Shown here: piece after piece, positions 50,189 to 59,295 of the stretch
Layout of the letters: each line of letters begins with the position of its first letter
How positions within the stretch are numbered: the first letter of the stretch is position 1
Origin: Hyphomicrobium_A sp964405975
GTDB taxonomy: Bacteria > Pseudomonadota > Alphaproteobacteria > Rhizobiales > Hyphomicrobiaceae
NCBI GenBank assembly: GCA_964405975.1
Contig: CAYOPW010000001.1
Span: 62,001 to 126,000, forward strand
Direction: 5' to 3'
DNA: 64,000 bases
Notes under the pieces: model-generated
The model's database searches: none
The model's input: the letters and a program-made list of their open reading frames with translations, nothing else
Told to the model about the DNA's origin: nothing
Program-made: the position numbers and the translations under genes

Positions 50189-51145
50189 ATGCAGTATTCG
50201 CTCCTCCTCGCCATAGGTGCCGGCCTCATCTCGGCGGTCGTCTTCGCATCCGCGACGACGGGCCCGCTGGCTATGAGCATACTGTTGTCCCTTGTTACGC
50301 CTCTTCCAATTTTTCTGGCGGGTCTTGCCGCCGGGAGCAGGTCGGCCGCTATCGCCGGCCTTGCGGGCACTGTCCTCATTCTTACTATTGGAGCCGGCAC
50401 GGCCGCCCTGATTTTTGCCGCGAGCCAAGCGTTGCCTGTCGTCCTGCTCGTGCATCTCGCCTCCCTCAATCGGGAGGCGGAAGGCGAAACGGAATGGTAT
50501 CCAATCGGCCGCATCGTCATTGCTGCGGCACTTATCGCCGCCACTTTGTCAATGCTAACGCTTTTCCTTCTCGCGGGAAATGAAGAGTCGGTCCGTGGTG
50601 CGCTGAGAGCCATGCTCGAGCCGTTCGTCAAATACGTACGCGATAATATGCCAGAGGCAAGTGATCCTGGTCCCGGCTTGATCGAACAAGCAACTGACGA
50701 TGCATTTGCCCTGCTGCCCGCAGTCATGGCTCTCGCCACTTCGGTCACCCTGCTTTTCAACATGTGGCTTGCAGGGCGCATTACGCTCGCATCAGGCCAA
50801 CTGCGGCGCCCCTGGCCCGACATCGCGGCGATGAGCTATCCGACTGGCACTCCGCTAATACTTGCGGCTGCGACAGCAGCAGCACTGCTCCCCGGTTGGG
50901 TGGGGCGCATCGCCACGAGTTTTGCTGGTCCGCTTTTTCTTGCCTACCTGCTCATGGGCTTGGCCATCGTGCATTACATCACACGGGGCCAACCGTGGCG
51001 CCCGTTTGCCTTGTGGGCGCTCTATGCAGCGCTCGTCATCATGGGTTCGCTAGCTTCGCTGGCTCTGGTCGTTCTCGGCCTAGCGGAATCGGTCTGGCCC
51101 CTTCGCAGGATGGTCCGACCACCGCCAAGGTCACCCGATTCATAA
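50189..51145 (+). CDS. DUF2232 membrane protein
   Basis: This protein of about 318 residues is a DUF2232-type integral membrane protein with eight or so hydrophobic segments, for example YSLLLAIGAGLISAVVFASAT, MSILLSLVTPLPIFLAGLAAG, GLAGTVLILTIGAGTAALIF and VIAAALIAATLSMLTLFLLAG, and a closing series that ends near SLALVVLGLAESVWPLRRM. The family is unannotated functionally; it is found between rpsR and rplI in this order of bacteria, as here. ATG 50189 follows a TTG three bases upstream in the same frame, so the exact start is not certain. Confidence 0.82.
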   Translation: MQYSLLLAIGAGLISAVVFASATTGPLAMSILLSLVTPLPIFLAGLAAGSRSAAIAGLAGTVLILTIGAGTAALIFAASQALPVVLLVHLASLNREAEGETEWYPIGRIVIAAALIAATLSMLTLFLLAGNEESVRGALRAMLEPFVKYVRDNMPEASDPGPGLIEQATDDAFALLPAVMALATSVTLLFNMWLAGRITLASGQLRRPWPDIAAMSYPTGTPLILAAATAAALLPGWVGRIATSFAGPLFLAYLLMGLAIVHYITRGQPWRPFALWALYAALVIMGSLASLALVVLGLAESVWPLRRMVRPPPRSPDS

Positions 51146-51183
51146 CAAGGATTGATAGATCTCAACGAAGAAGGAGTTTCCCA

Positions 51184-51798
51184 ATGGAGGTCATACTGCT
51201 TGAGCGCATCGGCCGGCTTGGCCAGATGGGCGATGTCGTCACCGTGAAGGACGGGTACGCCCGCAACTTTCTGCTCCCGCAAAAGAAAGCGCTGCGCGCG
51301 ACGGAAGAAAACCGCGCCCGGTTCGAAACGGAGCGCGCGCAACTTGAAGCCAACAACCTCGAGCTCAAGAAGGAAGCCGAGGCCGTCGCCGAGAAACTCG
51401 ATGGACAAATCTTTGTTGCCATCCGCAGCGCCGGCGATACAGGCCAGCTTTACGGCTCCGTCGCGACCCGCGACATCGCTGAGCTGGTGACGGAAGGCGG
51501 CTTCACTATCGACCGCCGCCAGGTAATTTTGGAGCGCCCGATTAAGACGCTGGGAGTGCACGCGATAAGCATCGCGCTGCACCCGGAGGTGATCGTCAAG
51601 GTCGCGCTCAACGTGGCCCGCTCCGAGGACGAAGCCAAGCGCCAGGCAGCCGGCGAGGATGTCACCATCGTCAAGGACGAGAAAGTGGAACTGGAGACCT
51701 TCGAACCGGACGTGTTCGAAGAGGGCGCTGCCCCCGCCGAGGAGGCAGAGGTGGCGCCTGCAACCGCCGACAGCAACGCGGAAAATCCCTCAGAATAG
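51184..51798 (+). CDS. rplI: ribosomal protein L9 with acidic tail
   Basis: L9 is a large-subunit protein near the L1 stalk. The family start MEVILLERIGRLGQMGDVVTVKDGYARNFLLPQ is clear, followed by the long helix and the C-terminal domain up to about residue 145. Residues 150-204 are an extra acidic, Ala/Pro/Glu-rich tail, making the protein 204 residues long instead of about 150. AAGGAG lies seven bases before ATG 51184. dnaB follows after about 115 bases. Confidence 0.96.
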   Translation: MEVILLERIGRLGQMGDVVTVKDGYARNFLLPQKKALRATEENRARFETERAQLEANNLELKKEAEAVAEKLDGQIFVAIRSAGDTGQLYGSVATRDIAELVTEGGFTIDRRQVILERPIKTLGVHAISIALHPEVIVKVALNVARSEDEAKRQAAGEDVTIVKDEKVELETFEPDVFEEGAAPAEEAEVAPATADSNAENPSE

Positions 51799-51914
51799 GG
51801 GGGCTGTTGCACGATTCGCGACAGCAAGTGAATTCGGTTCCCAGTGTGCATAGCGGGGACGGGGACGCTTGACGCCTCGACGGGAGACACCCGGAATCGG
51901 ATAGCGTCTGCCTC

Positions 51915-53432
51915 ATGGCACAAAACGCGACCCTCATTTCCGACCGGCTCAAGGCAGCGTCTGCTACCGAGGAGTCCCTCCCCTTCCGTCAGGCCCCGCA
52001 CAACTTGGAGGCGGAGCAGGCTTTGCTTGGGGCTATCCTTGTTAATAACGAGGCAATGGACCGCGTCTCCTCGTTTCTCGAGCCGCAACACTTTTTCGAT
52101 CCGCTGCACCAGCAAATTTTCGAGACGACGTCGAAGCTCGTTCTAGCAGGCAAACAAGCAACACCCATCACACTCAAAACGTTCTTTGAGAATGCCGAGC
52201 CGATCTCACCGGCGCTGACGGTCCCGCAATATCTGGGCACGCTCGCGGCCAATGCGACGTCTATCATAAATGCGGAAGAGTACGGCCGCACCGTCTATGA
52301 TCTTGCCACGCGCCGCGCTCTGATCATCATCGGCGAGGATATGGTCAACTGCGCTTTTGACAGTGCTGTCGACCATCCGCCTAAGGCTCAGATCGAGGAT
52401 ACCGAATCGCGGCTCTATAACCTTGCCGAGCAGAACAAGTACGGGCAGGGTTTTCTGGGCTTTAATGCGGCTCTCACAAACGCCATCGATATGGCGAATG
52501 CCGCCTACCAGCGATCCGGCCACTTGTCGGGGCTGGCAACAGGTCTGTCTGACCTCGATAGCAAGCTGGGCGGATTGCAGCATTCCGACCTGATCATCCT
52601 TGCCGGTCGCCCCAGCATGGGAAAGACGGCACTGGCCACCAACATTGCTTACAACATCGCGCGAAATCATCGGAAGGAGACCCAACCCGACGGCACCGAG
52701 AAGACAGTCGATGGAGCCATCGTTGGCTTCTTCTCTTTGGAAATGTCAGCCGAGCAGCTGGCCACTCGTATCCTCTCCGAACAAACGGAAATTTCGAGCG
52801 AAAAGATTCGCCGCGGCATGATCGATGAGCCGGAGTTCCGCAAGCTCGTCGAAGTCAGCCGCGAGATGAGCGAGATCCCACTCTACATCGACCAAACTGG
52901 CGGCATTTCAGTCAATCAGCTTGCAGCGCGCGCGCGCAAGCTAAAGCGCCAAAAAGGGTTGGGTCTGCTGGTCGTCGACTACCTTCAGCTCCTGACCGGA
53001 CACAAGCGCCAGAGCGAAGGCCGCGTGCAAGAGGTCTCCGAGATTACCACAGGCCTCAAAGCGCTGGCGAAAGAGCTCAACGTTCCAATCCTTGCGCTCT
53101 CCCAGCTCTCCCGTCAGGTCGAGCAGCGCGACGACAAGAGACCCCAGCTTGCCGACCTTCGTGAGTCGGGCTCAATCGAGCAGGACGCCGACGTGGTTAT
53201 GTTCGTCTTCCGCGAGGAGTATTATGTCGAGCGGCAAAAACCGTCCGAGGCCAACGTCGAGGAAATGCTGAAGTGGCAGCAAGAGATGGGCCTTGTCCAC
53301 GGCCGTGCTGAGGTCATTATCGGCAAGCAGCGCCACGGGCCCACGGGCACCATACCTCTTGCCTTTGAGGCCCAGTTTACGCGCTTCTCCAACATGGCCC
53401 GCGACTATCAGATGCCTGATTACGTAGGGTGA
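51915..53432 (+). CDS. dnaB: replicative DNA helicase DnaB
   Basis: DnaB is the hexameric helicase that unwinds DNA at the replication fork. The 505-residue protein has the N-terminal primase-binding domain (LPFRQAPHNLEAEQALLGAILVNNEAMD) and the RecA-like motor with Walker A AGRPSMGKTALATNIA and Walker B LLVVDYLQLL. The DnaB-specific RESGSIEQDADVVMFVFREEYY and KQRHGPTGTIPLAFEAQFTRF complete it. There is no intein. The motor carries an insert around KETQPDGTEKTVDGAIVGFFSLEM, which is common in alphaproteobacteria. alr follows after a 130-base spacer. Confidence 0.97.
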   Translation: MAQNATLISDRLKAASATEESLPFRQAPHNLEAEQALLGAILVNNEAMDRVSSFLEPQHFFDPLHQQIFETTSKLVLAGKQATPITLKTFFENAEPISPALTVPQYLGTLAANATSIINAEEYGRTVYDLATRRALIIIGEDMVNCAFDSAVDHPPKAQIEDTESRLYNLAEQNKYGQGFLGFNAALTNAIDMANAAYQRSGHLSGLATGLSDLDSKLGGLQHSDLIILAGRPSMGKTALATNIAYNIARNHRKETQPDGTEKTVDGAIVGFFSLEMSAEQLATRILSEQTEISSEKIRRGMIDEPEFRKLVEVSREMSEIPLYIDQTGGISVNQLAARARKLKRQKGLGLLVVDYLQLLTGHKRQSEGRVQEVSEITTGLKALAKELNVPILALSQLSRQVEQRDDKRPQLADLRESGSIEQDADVVMFVFREEYYVERQKPSEANVEEMLKWQQEMGLVHGRAEVIIGKQRHGPTGTIPLAFEAQFTRFSNMARDYQMPDYVG

Positions 53433-53435
53433 TTG

Positions 53436-53470
53436 CCTCCTTTGCACCCCGATTCGGGCCTAATAGGAGG
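53436..53470. repeat. nested hairpin between dnaB and alr
   Basis: CCTCCT (53436-53441) pairs with AGGAGG (53465-53470), and inside it CCCG (53448-53451) pairs with CGGG (53455-53458) around ATT. The hairpin starts four bases after the dnaB stop and may serve as its terminator, although no T-run follows. Confidence 0.35.
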
Positions 53471-53562
53471 ATCATAAGTAGCTTCTTTGGGCGAAGCTCC
53501 ATGCACGACAATCGGGCGCGTCGCACATCGCCGTATGCAGGCGCGACTCGCCGGAGGTGAAT

Positions 53563-54732
53563 ATGGGCGTGGCAAGTATCTCCGCGCGAAAACCCGCAAA
53601 AGATGTGCCACACAACATCCCTAATGGCGCAACCGGGATTGTTGTGATCGATCTCGCTCAAGCGCGCGCCAATTGGCGCGCGCTTGCCCGCCGCGTCGCG
53701 CCATCGGAATGCGGGGCTGTGGTCAAAGCTGATGCCTATGGCGTTGGCGCGGAGCGGCTCATTCCCGCCCTTGCCGAGGCCGGCTGCAAACACTTCTTTG
53801 TCGCGACGCCAGAGGAGGCTCGACACGCGCGCAAGCTTGCACCCAACGCGGCAATATACGTCCTCGATGGACTGATCCCAGGAACGGCGCGCGAATTGTT
53901 GAGCATTGGCGCCATACCCGTTCTTACGAGTCTAAGCGAGGTGCACGAGTGGGTGGCTCATACTTCCGATGACGCCCATCTTCCGCCGGCGGCCTTGCAT
54001 ATCGACACGGGGCTTAATCGGCTTGGCATGAACGCCGAAGACGTCGAACGGCTTTCACGCGATGCGGCCCTTTTGGCACGCCTTAGACTTGCGCTCGTAA
54101 TGAGTCACCTTGCCTGTGCCGATGAGGCCGGCCACCCCATGAATCGCGAACAGCTTGATGCCTTCAATCGTTTGCGTGCCTGTCTACCATTTGCGCCTGC
54201 CAGTATTGCCGCCTCGGATGGTCTGATGCTGGGTGCCGACTATCATTTTGATCTCGTGCGCCCCGGCTACGCTCTTTATGGCGGGCAGGCTGCGCCGGGA
54301 CGTACGACACCTGTGCGTCCCATCGTTCGCGTCTGCGCGCGCATTCTCCAGGTGCGTGACGTTGCGTGCGGGGGGCACATCGGCTACTCCGCCAGCTATT
54401 GCGCACACAGGCCCCATCGCATCGCCACAGTCGCGGCGGGCTACGCTGATGGTGTCTTCCGCCATGCGAGCGCGACGAACGAGAAACCTGGAGGCATGGT
54501 CAGCATTGGCGGCGAGCTCGCCCCCATCGTTGGACGCGTGTCGATGGATTTGATTACCGTCGATGTCACGCATATCGACAATCCTGTCCCCAAACCCGGT
54601 GATTGGGTCGATCTTGTAGGGCCAGAGCTCTCTATCGAGAGCGTCGGCGCCGGCGCCAGGACGATCGGCTATGAGGTTCTGACGCGGCTCGGATCCCGGT
54701 TCCATCACGTCTATCTCGACCAAGGCGACTGA
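53563..54732 (+). CDS. alr: alanine racemase
   Basis: Alanine racemase makes D-alanine for peptidoglycan, using PLP. The 389-residue protein has the PLP lysine K55 in VVKADAYGVGAERLIPAL, the substrate-side segments LHIDTGLNRLGMN and GYSASYCAHRPHRIATVAAGYADG, and the C-terminal domain with VGRVSMDLITVDVTH. ATG 53563 is placed after GGAGGTGA; an in-frame GTG at 53557 lies inside the ribosome site and is less likely. radA follows six bases later, so the genes are co-transcribed. Confidence 0.95.
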   Translation: MGVASISARKPAKDVPHNIPNGATGIVVIDLAQARANWRALARRVAPSECGAVVKADAYGVGAERLIPALAEAGCKHFFVATPEEARHARKLAPNAAIYVLDGLIPGTARELLSIGAIPVLTSLSEVHEWVAHTSDDAHLPPAALHIDTGLNRLGMNAEDVERLSRDAALLARLRLALVMSHLACADEAGHPMNREQLDAFNRLRACLPFAPASIAASDGLMLGADYHFDLVRPGYALYGGQAAPGRTTPVRPIVRVCARILQVRDVACGGHIGYSASYCAHRPHRIATVAAGYADGVFRHASATNEKPGGMVSIGGELAPIVGRVSMDLITVDVTHIDNPVPKPGDWVDLVGPELSIESVGAGARTIGYEVLTRLGSRFHHVYLDQGD

Positions 54733-54738
54733 TCGCAC

Positions 54739-56115
54739 ATGGGCAAGGCCGCCAAGACGTCGTTCGTTTGCCAGAGCTGCGGTGCCGTTGCGCCGCGCTG
54801 GGCAGGCAAATGCTCTGCATGTAGCGAGTGGAATACGCTGATTGAGGAGACAGATGTTGCCGCCCCACCGGGCACCGGACTAACGCGCGCAAGCACGGGA
54901 CGCGTGGTCGCGCTGGAGACCTTAAAGGGACGCAGTAAAGAAGCGCCGCGATTTTCCACCGGTCACGCAGAACTCGACAGAGTGACAGGCGGCGGGCTCG
55001 TGCCAGGTTCTGCCTTGTTGATCGGCGGCGAACCAGGCGTCGGCAAGTCGACGCTGCTCTTGCAGCTTGCAGCAAAGCTCGCAAGCGCCGGACGACGCAC
55101 GGTGTACTTTTCGGGCGAGGAAGCGTCTGCGCAGGTGCGCTTGCGCGCAGAAAGGCTAGGCCTAACTGACGCACCGGTTGCGCTCGCTAGCGAAACCAAT
55201 CTTTCCAGCATTCTGGCAACGCTGGAGAACGGCGAACGCGCCGACCTTATCGTCATCGATTCGATTCAAACGCTTTGGGCGGAGGCCATCGAAGCCGCAC
55301 CAGGCACTGTGAGTCAGGTGCGCGCAGCCGCTCATGCGTTGATCCGGCATGCAAAGTCGGCCGGCAGCACGTTGCTGCTCGTTGGACACGTGACCAAGGA
55401 TGGTCAGATCGCCGGTCCAAAGGTGATCGAGCATATGGTCGATACCGTGTTGTATTTCGAAGGCGATCGCGGGCACACCTACCGCATCCTGCGTGCGGTC
55501 AAGAACCGCTTCGGGGCGACCGACGAAATTGGTGTCTTCGAGATGGCCTCAGAAGGCCTACGCGAGGTTGCAAATCCTTCTGAGCTCTTTCTGGGCGATC
55601 GCGATGCCTCAAGCCCCGGTGCCGCCGTCTTCGCCGGCATAGAGGGCACACGTCCCCTGCTCGTCGAAATCCAAGCACTTGTCGCGCCATCGGGCCTGGG
55701 TACGCCACGCCGCGCTGTTGTGGGCTGGGACGCCAACCGGCTGTCGATGCTGCTGGCTGTGCTCGAGGCACGCGCGGGCGTATCATTCGCGGGACAAGAT
55801 GTTTATCTCAATGTCGCCGGCGGCCTTAAAATCAATGAACCCGCCGCTGACCTCGCAGCAGCGGCGGCATTGTTGTCCTCCCTTTCAGGTGTTGCGATTC
55901 CGCGACACCAAGTGCACTTCGGCGAAGTTTCACTTTCAGGTGCTGTACGGGCGACTCCGCTCATGTCACCAAGGCTGAAAGAGGCGCAAAAACTAGGGTT
56001 TCGCTGTGTCGTGATGCCGGCGCAAGGTGAACTGGAAACAAGTGCATCAAAGCTCAAAGTACGCCGGGTGGCACAACTGAGAGAGCTTGCGGACGGCTCG
56101 CTGTCATGCGACTGA
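54739..56115 (+). CDS. radA: DNA recombination/repair protein RadA
   Basis: RadA (Sms) is a DnaB-like helicase that helps process recombination intermediates. The protein of 458 residues has a zinc ribbon CQSCGAVAPRWAGKCSAC at residues 11-28, a RecA-like motor with Walker A GEPGVGKST and the RadA motif KNRFGATDEIGVFEM, and a Lon-protease-like C-terminal domain (VYLNVAGGLKINEPAADLAAAAALLSS). It lacks the protease catalytic residues, as is normal for RadA. It lies between alr and cvpA, the usual place in this order. Confidence 0.97.
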   Translation: MGKAAKTSFVCQSCGAVAPRWAGKCSACSEWNTLIEETDVAAPPGTGLTRASTGRVVALETLKGRSKEAPRFSTGHAELDRVTGGGLVPGSALLIGGEPGVGKSTLLLQLAAKLASAGRRTVYFSGEEASAQVRLRAERLGLTDAPVALASETNLSSILATLENGERADLIVIDSIQTLWAEAIEAAPGTVSQVRAAAHALIRHAKSAGSTLLLVGHVTKDGQIAGPKVIEHMVDTVLYFEGDRGHTYRILRAVKNRFGATDEIGVFEMASEGLREVANPSELFLGDRDASSPGAAVFAGIEGTRPLLVEIQALVAPSGLGTPRRAVVGWDANRLSMLLAVLEARAGVSFAGQDVYLNVAGGLKINEPAADLAAAAALLSSLSGVAIPRHQVHFGEVSLSGAVRATPLMSPRLKEAQKLGFRCVVMPAQGELETSASKLKVRRVAQLRELADGSLSCD

Positions 56116-56167
56116 CAGTTAGTGGCACCGCCGTGTCGAAAGACTGCTGACAACGGGGATTGCGTTC

Positions 56168-56779
56168 ATGATTGGGCCGCTGACGTACCTCGACGCTGCA
56201 CTCATCGCCGTGGCGTTTATCTCCGGCCTTTTGGCGATGTACCGCGGTTTTGCGCGCGAGATGCTCTCCATCGTCTCGTGGCTCGTGGCTGCCGGCGCCG
56301 TCCTTTACTTTGTGCTCTATCACAAGCCCTTCGCCGAAGAGATAGCGCAGCAGATGGGGACTCAGGTGGCGGTCGCACAGATTGTCGTTGGCGCCCTTAT
56401 TTTCGTGATTGTGCTCATCGTGGTGCACCTGATCACGGCCCGGCTCTCCGATACCATTCTCGACAGTCGTATCGGCATGATCGACCGAATCTTAGGATTC
56501 ATCTTCGGGGTTTTCCGAGGTTTTATCCTGATTGTCATCCCGTTCATGTTTTACGAGGCGTTCTTTCCCAATCCGGAACAGCAATACCCCTGGGTGCGCG
56601 ATTCGGCCTCGCTGCCCTACATTAAGACTACCGGCGACGCCCTACGCTCCATGCTGGAGACGAACCTTCCCGCCTCTATTACGGCGCCTCCAGGTGACCA
56701 ACAAGGCTGGTTGGAAAAACGCAGAGGCGACGAATTGGCGCTTGAACGTTACGTCAGGTATCATATTCCTGTCACGTAG
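56168..56779 (+). CDS. cvpA: CvpA-family membrane protein
   Basis: CvpA is an inner-membrane protein required for colicin V production in Escherichia coli and linked to envelope stress. The protein of 203 residues has four membrane helices (TYLDAALIAVAFISGLLAMYRG, MLSIVSWLVAAGAVLYFVLY, VAQIVVGALIFVIVLIVVHLI and ILGFIFGVFRGFILIVIPFMFY) and a soluble C-terminal part. The GFxRE motif of the family reads GFAREML. It precedes purF by about 85 bases, a conserved pairing. Family assignment is firm; the function is poorly known. Confidence 0.93.
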   Translation: MIGPLTYLDAALIAVAFISGLLAMYRGFAREMLSIVSWLVAAGAVLYFVLYHKPFAEEIAQQMGTQVAVAQIVVGALIFVIVLIVVHLITARLSDTILDSRIGMIDRILGFIFGVFRGFILIVIPFMFYEAFFPNPEQQYPWVRDSASLPYIKTTGDALRSMLETNLPASITAPPGDQQGWLEKRRGDELALERYVRYHIPVT

Positions 56780-56871
56780 CAGGTGCGCGCTGGCTGACGC
56801 GGCTAAACATTACCAGCGTTAACGTTTGCGTATCTTCGTGCGGCACTCAAGGGCACCAGCGGGAGGTGGCC

Positions 56872-58362
56872 ATGGCTTATTGTCACGAAGCGGATGAAAA
56901 ACTCCGACGGCCCGGATATCTCCGTTACGGAGACGACAGACTCCGTGAGGAATGTGGGGTCTTCGGTGTTTTCGGACATCCCGATGCCGCTGCAATCACC
57001 GCGCTGGGCCTCCACGCTCTGCAACACCGCGGCCAAGAGGCTTGCGGCATCGTTTCGTACGACGGCAAACAATTCCATTCTGAGCGGCGCATAGGCCTCG
57101 TCGGCGACAATTTCTCCCGCGCCAGCGTGATCCAAAGGCTTCAGGGCCACGTCGCCATCGGTCACAATCGCTACTCGACGACGGGAGATGCGGTCTTGCG
57201 CAACGTGCAGCCGCTGTTCGCCGACATTGATACCGGCGGCTTTGCAATCGGCCATAACGGAAACTTCACCAACGCGCTTAAGGTGCGCAACGAGCTGATT
57301 TCTTCAGGCGCGATCTGCCAATCGACATCCGATACGGAAGTAATCTTGCATTTGCTCTCGCGCTCGCCAAAGCGTCGCATTGTGGAACGCTTCGTCGACG
57401 CGCTGCGTCAGATCGAAGGCGCATACGCGCTCGTCGGGCTCACCAACGATATGCTCATCGGAGCGCGCGATCCCATTGGCATTCGTCCTTTGGTGATTGG
57501 CCGGCTCGGCTCGTCATACGTCCTCGCGTCCGAGACGTGTGCACTCGACATAGTGGGCGCGGAGTTTTTGCGCGAGGTGGAGAACGGCGAGGTCGTCGTC
57601 ATCACCGAGCAGGGACTGGAAAGCCACCGTCCCTTCCCGCTGCGGCCTGCACGGCCGTGTATCTTCGAGTACATCTATTTTGCGCGGCCCGACTCCATTG
57701 TTGGTGGCCGAACCGTCTATGACATCCGCAAGCAGATGGGCGTGCAGCTCGCGCGCGAAGCGCCCTGCGGCGCCGACGTTATTGTGCCTATCCCCGACTC
57801 AGGTGTTCCCGCCGCCATTGGCTTTTCACAGGAGGCCAATGTTCCCTTCGAGCTCGGCATCATCCGCAACCACTACGTGGGCCGCACCTTCATTGAGCCA
57901 GAGCAGCGCATCCGCGCGCTGGGCGTAAAGCTCAAGCATTCGGCCACGGCCAGTATCATTCGCGGCAATCGTATTGTGCTCGTCGATGACAGCGTCGTCC
58001 GCGGTACGACCTCAAAAAAGATCGTGGGACTGATGTATGAGGCCGGCGCTAAAGAAGTCCACATGCGCATTGCCTCGCCGCCCATAACAAACCCCGATTA
58101 TTACGGCATCGACACGCCCCTAAAGGTTGAACTCCTAGCCGCCAACAAGGATCTGCAGGAGATGCGCGAGTTTCTTGGCGCCGACTCGCTGGCCTTCCTG
58201 TCGGTCGACGGCATCTACCGCGCTTTGGGATGCGATCACCGCGATGCGCAAAGCCCTCAATTCACAGATCACTGCTTCACGGGCGAATATCCAACACCCC
58301 TTGCCGACCAGAACGGTCAATCCGGGCCGCGGCAATTGTCGCTGCTTGCCGAAGTGGGGTAG
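56872..58362 (+). CDS. purF: amidophosphoribosyltransferase
   Basis: PurF catalyses the first step of purine synthesis, making phosphoribosylamine from PRPP and glutamine. The protein of 496 residues has a propeptide of 27 residues and then the nucleophile C28 in EECGVFGVFG, the glutaminase domain (LGLHALQHRGQEACGIVSY), and the PRPP-binding motif IVLVDDSVVRGTTSKK. In the Bacillus-type enzyme four cysteines bind a 4Fe-4S cluster; here two of the matching positions are not Cys (NPDYYGID and FTDHCFTGEY), so the cluster is probably absent. ATG 56872 is used; a GTG lies six bases before it. The SDR gene follows. Confidence 0.96.
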   Translation: MAYCHEADEKLRRPGYLRYGDDRLREECGVFGVFGHPDAAAITALGLHALQHRGQEACGIVSYDGKQFHSERRIGLVGDNFSRASVIQRLQGHVAIGHNRYSTTGDAVLRNVQPLFADIDTGGFAIGHNGNFTNALKVRNELISSGAICQSTSDTEVILHLLSRSPKRRIVERFVDALRQIEGAYALVGLTNDMLIGARDPIGIRPLVIGRLGSSYVLASETCALDIVGAEFLREVENGEVVVITEQGLESHRPFPLRPARPCIFEYIYFARPDSIVGGRTVYDIRKQMGVQLAREAPCGADVIVPIPDSGVPAAIGFSQEANVPFELGIIRNHYVGRTFIEPEQRIRALGVKLKHSATASIIRGNRIVLVDDSVVRGTTSKKIVGLMYEAGAKEVHMRIASPPITNPDYYGIDTPLKVELLAANKDLQEMREFLGADSLAFLSVDGIYRALGCDHRDAQSPQFTDHCFTGEYPTPLADQNGQSGPRQLSLLAEVG

Positions 58363-58497
58363 GCCGGCTGAGCTGATCTCGAGGGATCATTGTTGCGGGG
58401 CCTGGAAACCAGAATGGACTGTGAGGCTTGCCTCTAGGCCCCGGTGACGGCTAGGTGTCTGGAGAGCGAAAACGCCTGCCTGCACTTGGGATCGCCC

Positions 58498-59295
58498 ATG
58501 ACATCAAAGACGCCGCTTGAGAATCGCCTCGCCCTCGTAACGGGCGCTTCGCGCGGGATTGGCCGCGCGGTGGCACTGGCCCTGGCGCGCCATGGCGCCC
58601 ACGTCATCATAACGGCGCGTACAGTCGGAGCCCTGGAAGAACTCGACGACGAGATCAGGGATCTGGGTGGCAAGGCAACGCTACTGACGCTCGATTTGCG
58701 CGATGGCGCAAAAATCGATCAGCTCGGTCCAACCCTCTATCAGCGCTGGGGCAAGCTCGACATTCTGATCGGGAATGCCGGGATCCTTGGTCCGCTCTCA
58801 CCGCTCAACCACGTTACCGAGGATGCGTGGAACGCGGTACTCGACATCAATCTGACTGCGAACTGGCGACTCATCCGCACACTCGATCCATTGCTCAAAC
58901 ATTCGGATGCCGGGCGCGCCGTGTTCACTACCTCTTCGGGCGCGGCGAGTGCAAAGCGTGCGTATTGGGGACCCTATGGCGTCTCAAAGGCGGGACTGGA
59001 GGCGCTGGTCAAAACATATGCGCGCGAGGTTGAAAGCACGCCTGTGCGCGCCAACCTTGTCGATCCCGGCGGCATTCGCACCGAGATGCGCACCAAAGCG
59101 TTCCCGGGGGAAGATCCCAAAACGCTGCCCACTCCTACAGATCTCGCGCCCCTGTTCTTGGAATTAGCCTCGCCTGAGTGCACGTTCAACGGCTGTGTGG
59201 TGAACTTTCGCGAATGGCAGAAACCCAAACCGAAGCCAAAGCCAAGGCGTTCGTCCCCCGCTGCCGTCAAAAAGACGGACGCCGACAGCGCCTAA
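58498..59295 (+). CDS. short-chain dehydrogenase/reductase
   Basis: This protein of 265 residues is a classical SDR enzyme with the NAD(P)-binding motif TGASRGIGRAVALALARHG, NAG (IGNAGILGPLSP), the active-site serine in FTTSSGAAS and the catalytic YGVSKAGLEALVK. The C-terminal 30 residues are Lys/Pro-rich and low-complexity. The substrate cannot be told from sequence. ATG 58498 is preferred because it gives a normal N-terminus. It lies after purF, where an SDR gene is found in many Hyphomicrobiales. Its stop codon overlaps that of the metallo-hydrolase gene on the other strand. Confidence 0.9.
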   Translation: MTSKTPLENRLALVTGASRGIGRAVALALARHGAHVIITARTVGALEELDDEIRDLGGKATLLTLDLRDGAKIDQLGPTLYQRWGKLDILIGNAGILGPLSPLNHVTEDAWNAVLDINLTANWRLIRTLDPLLKHSDAGRAVFTTSSGAASAKRAYWGPYGVSKAGLEALVKTYAREVESTPVRANLVDPGGIRTEMRTKAFPGEDPKTLPTPTDLAPLFLELASPECTFNGCVVNFREWQKPKPKPKPRRSSPAAVKKTDADSA

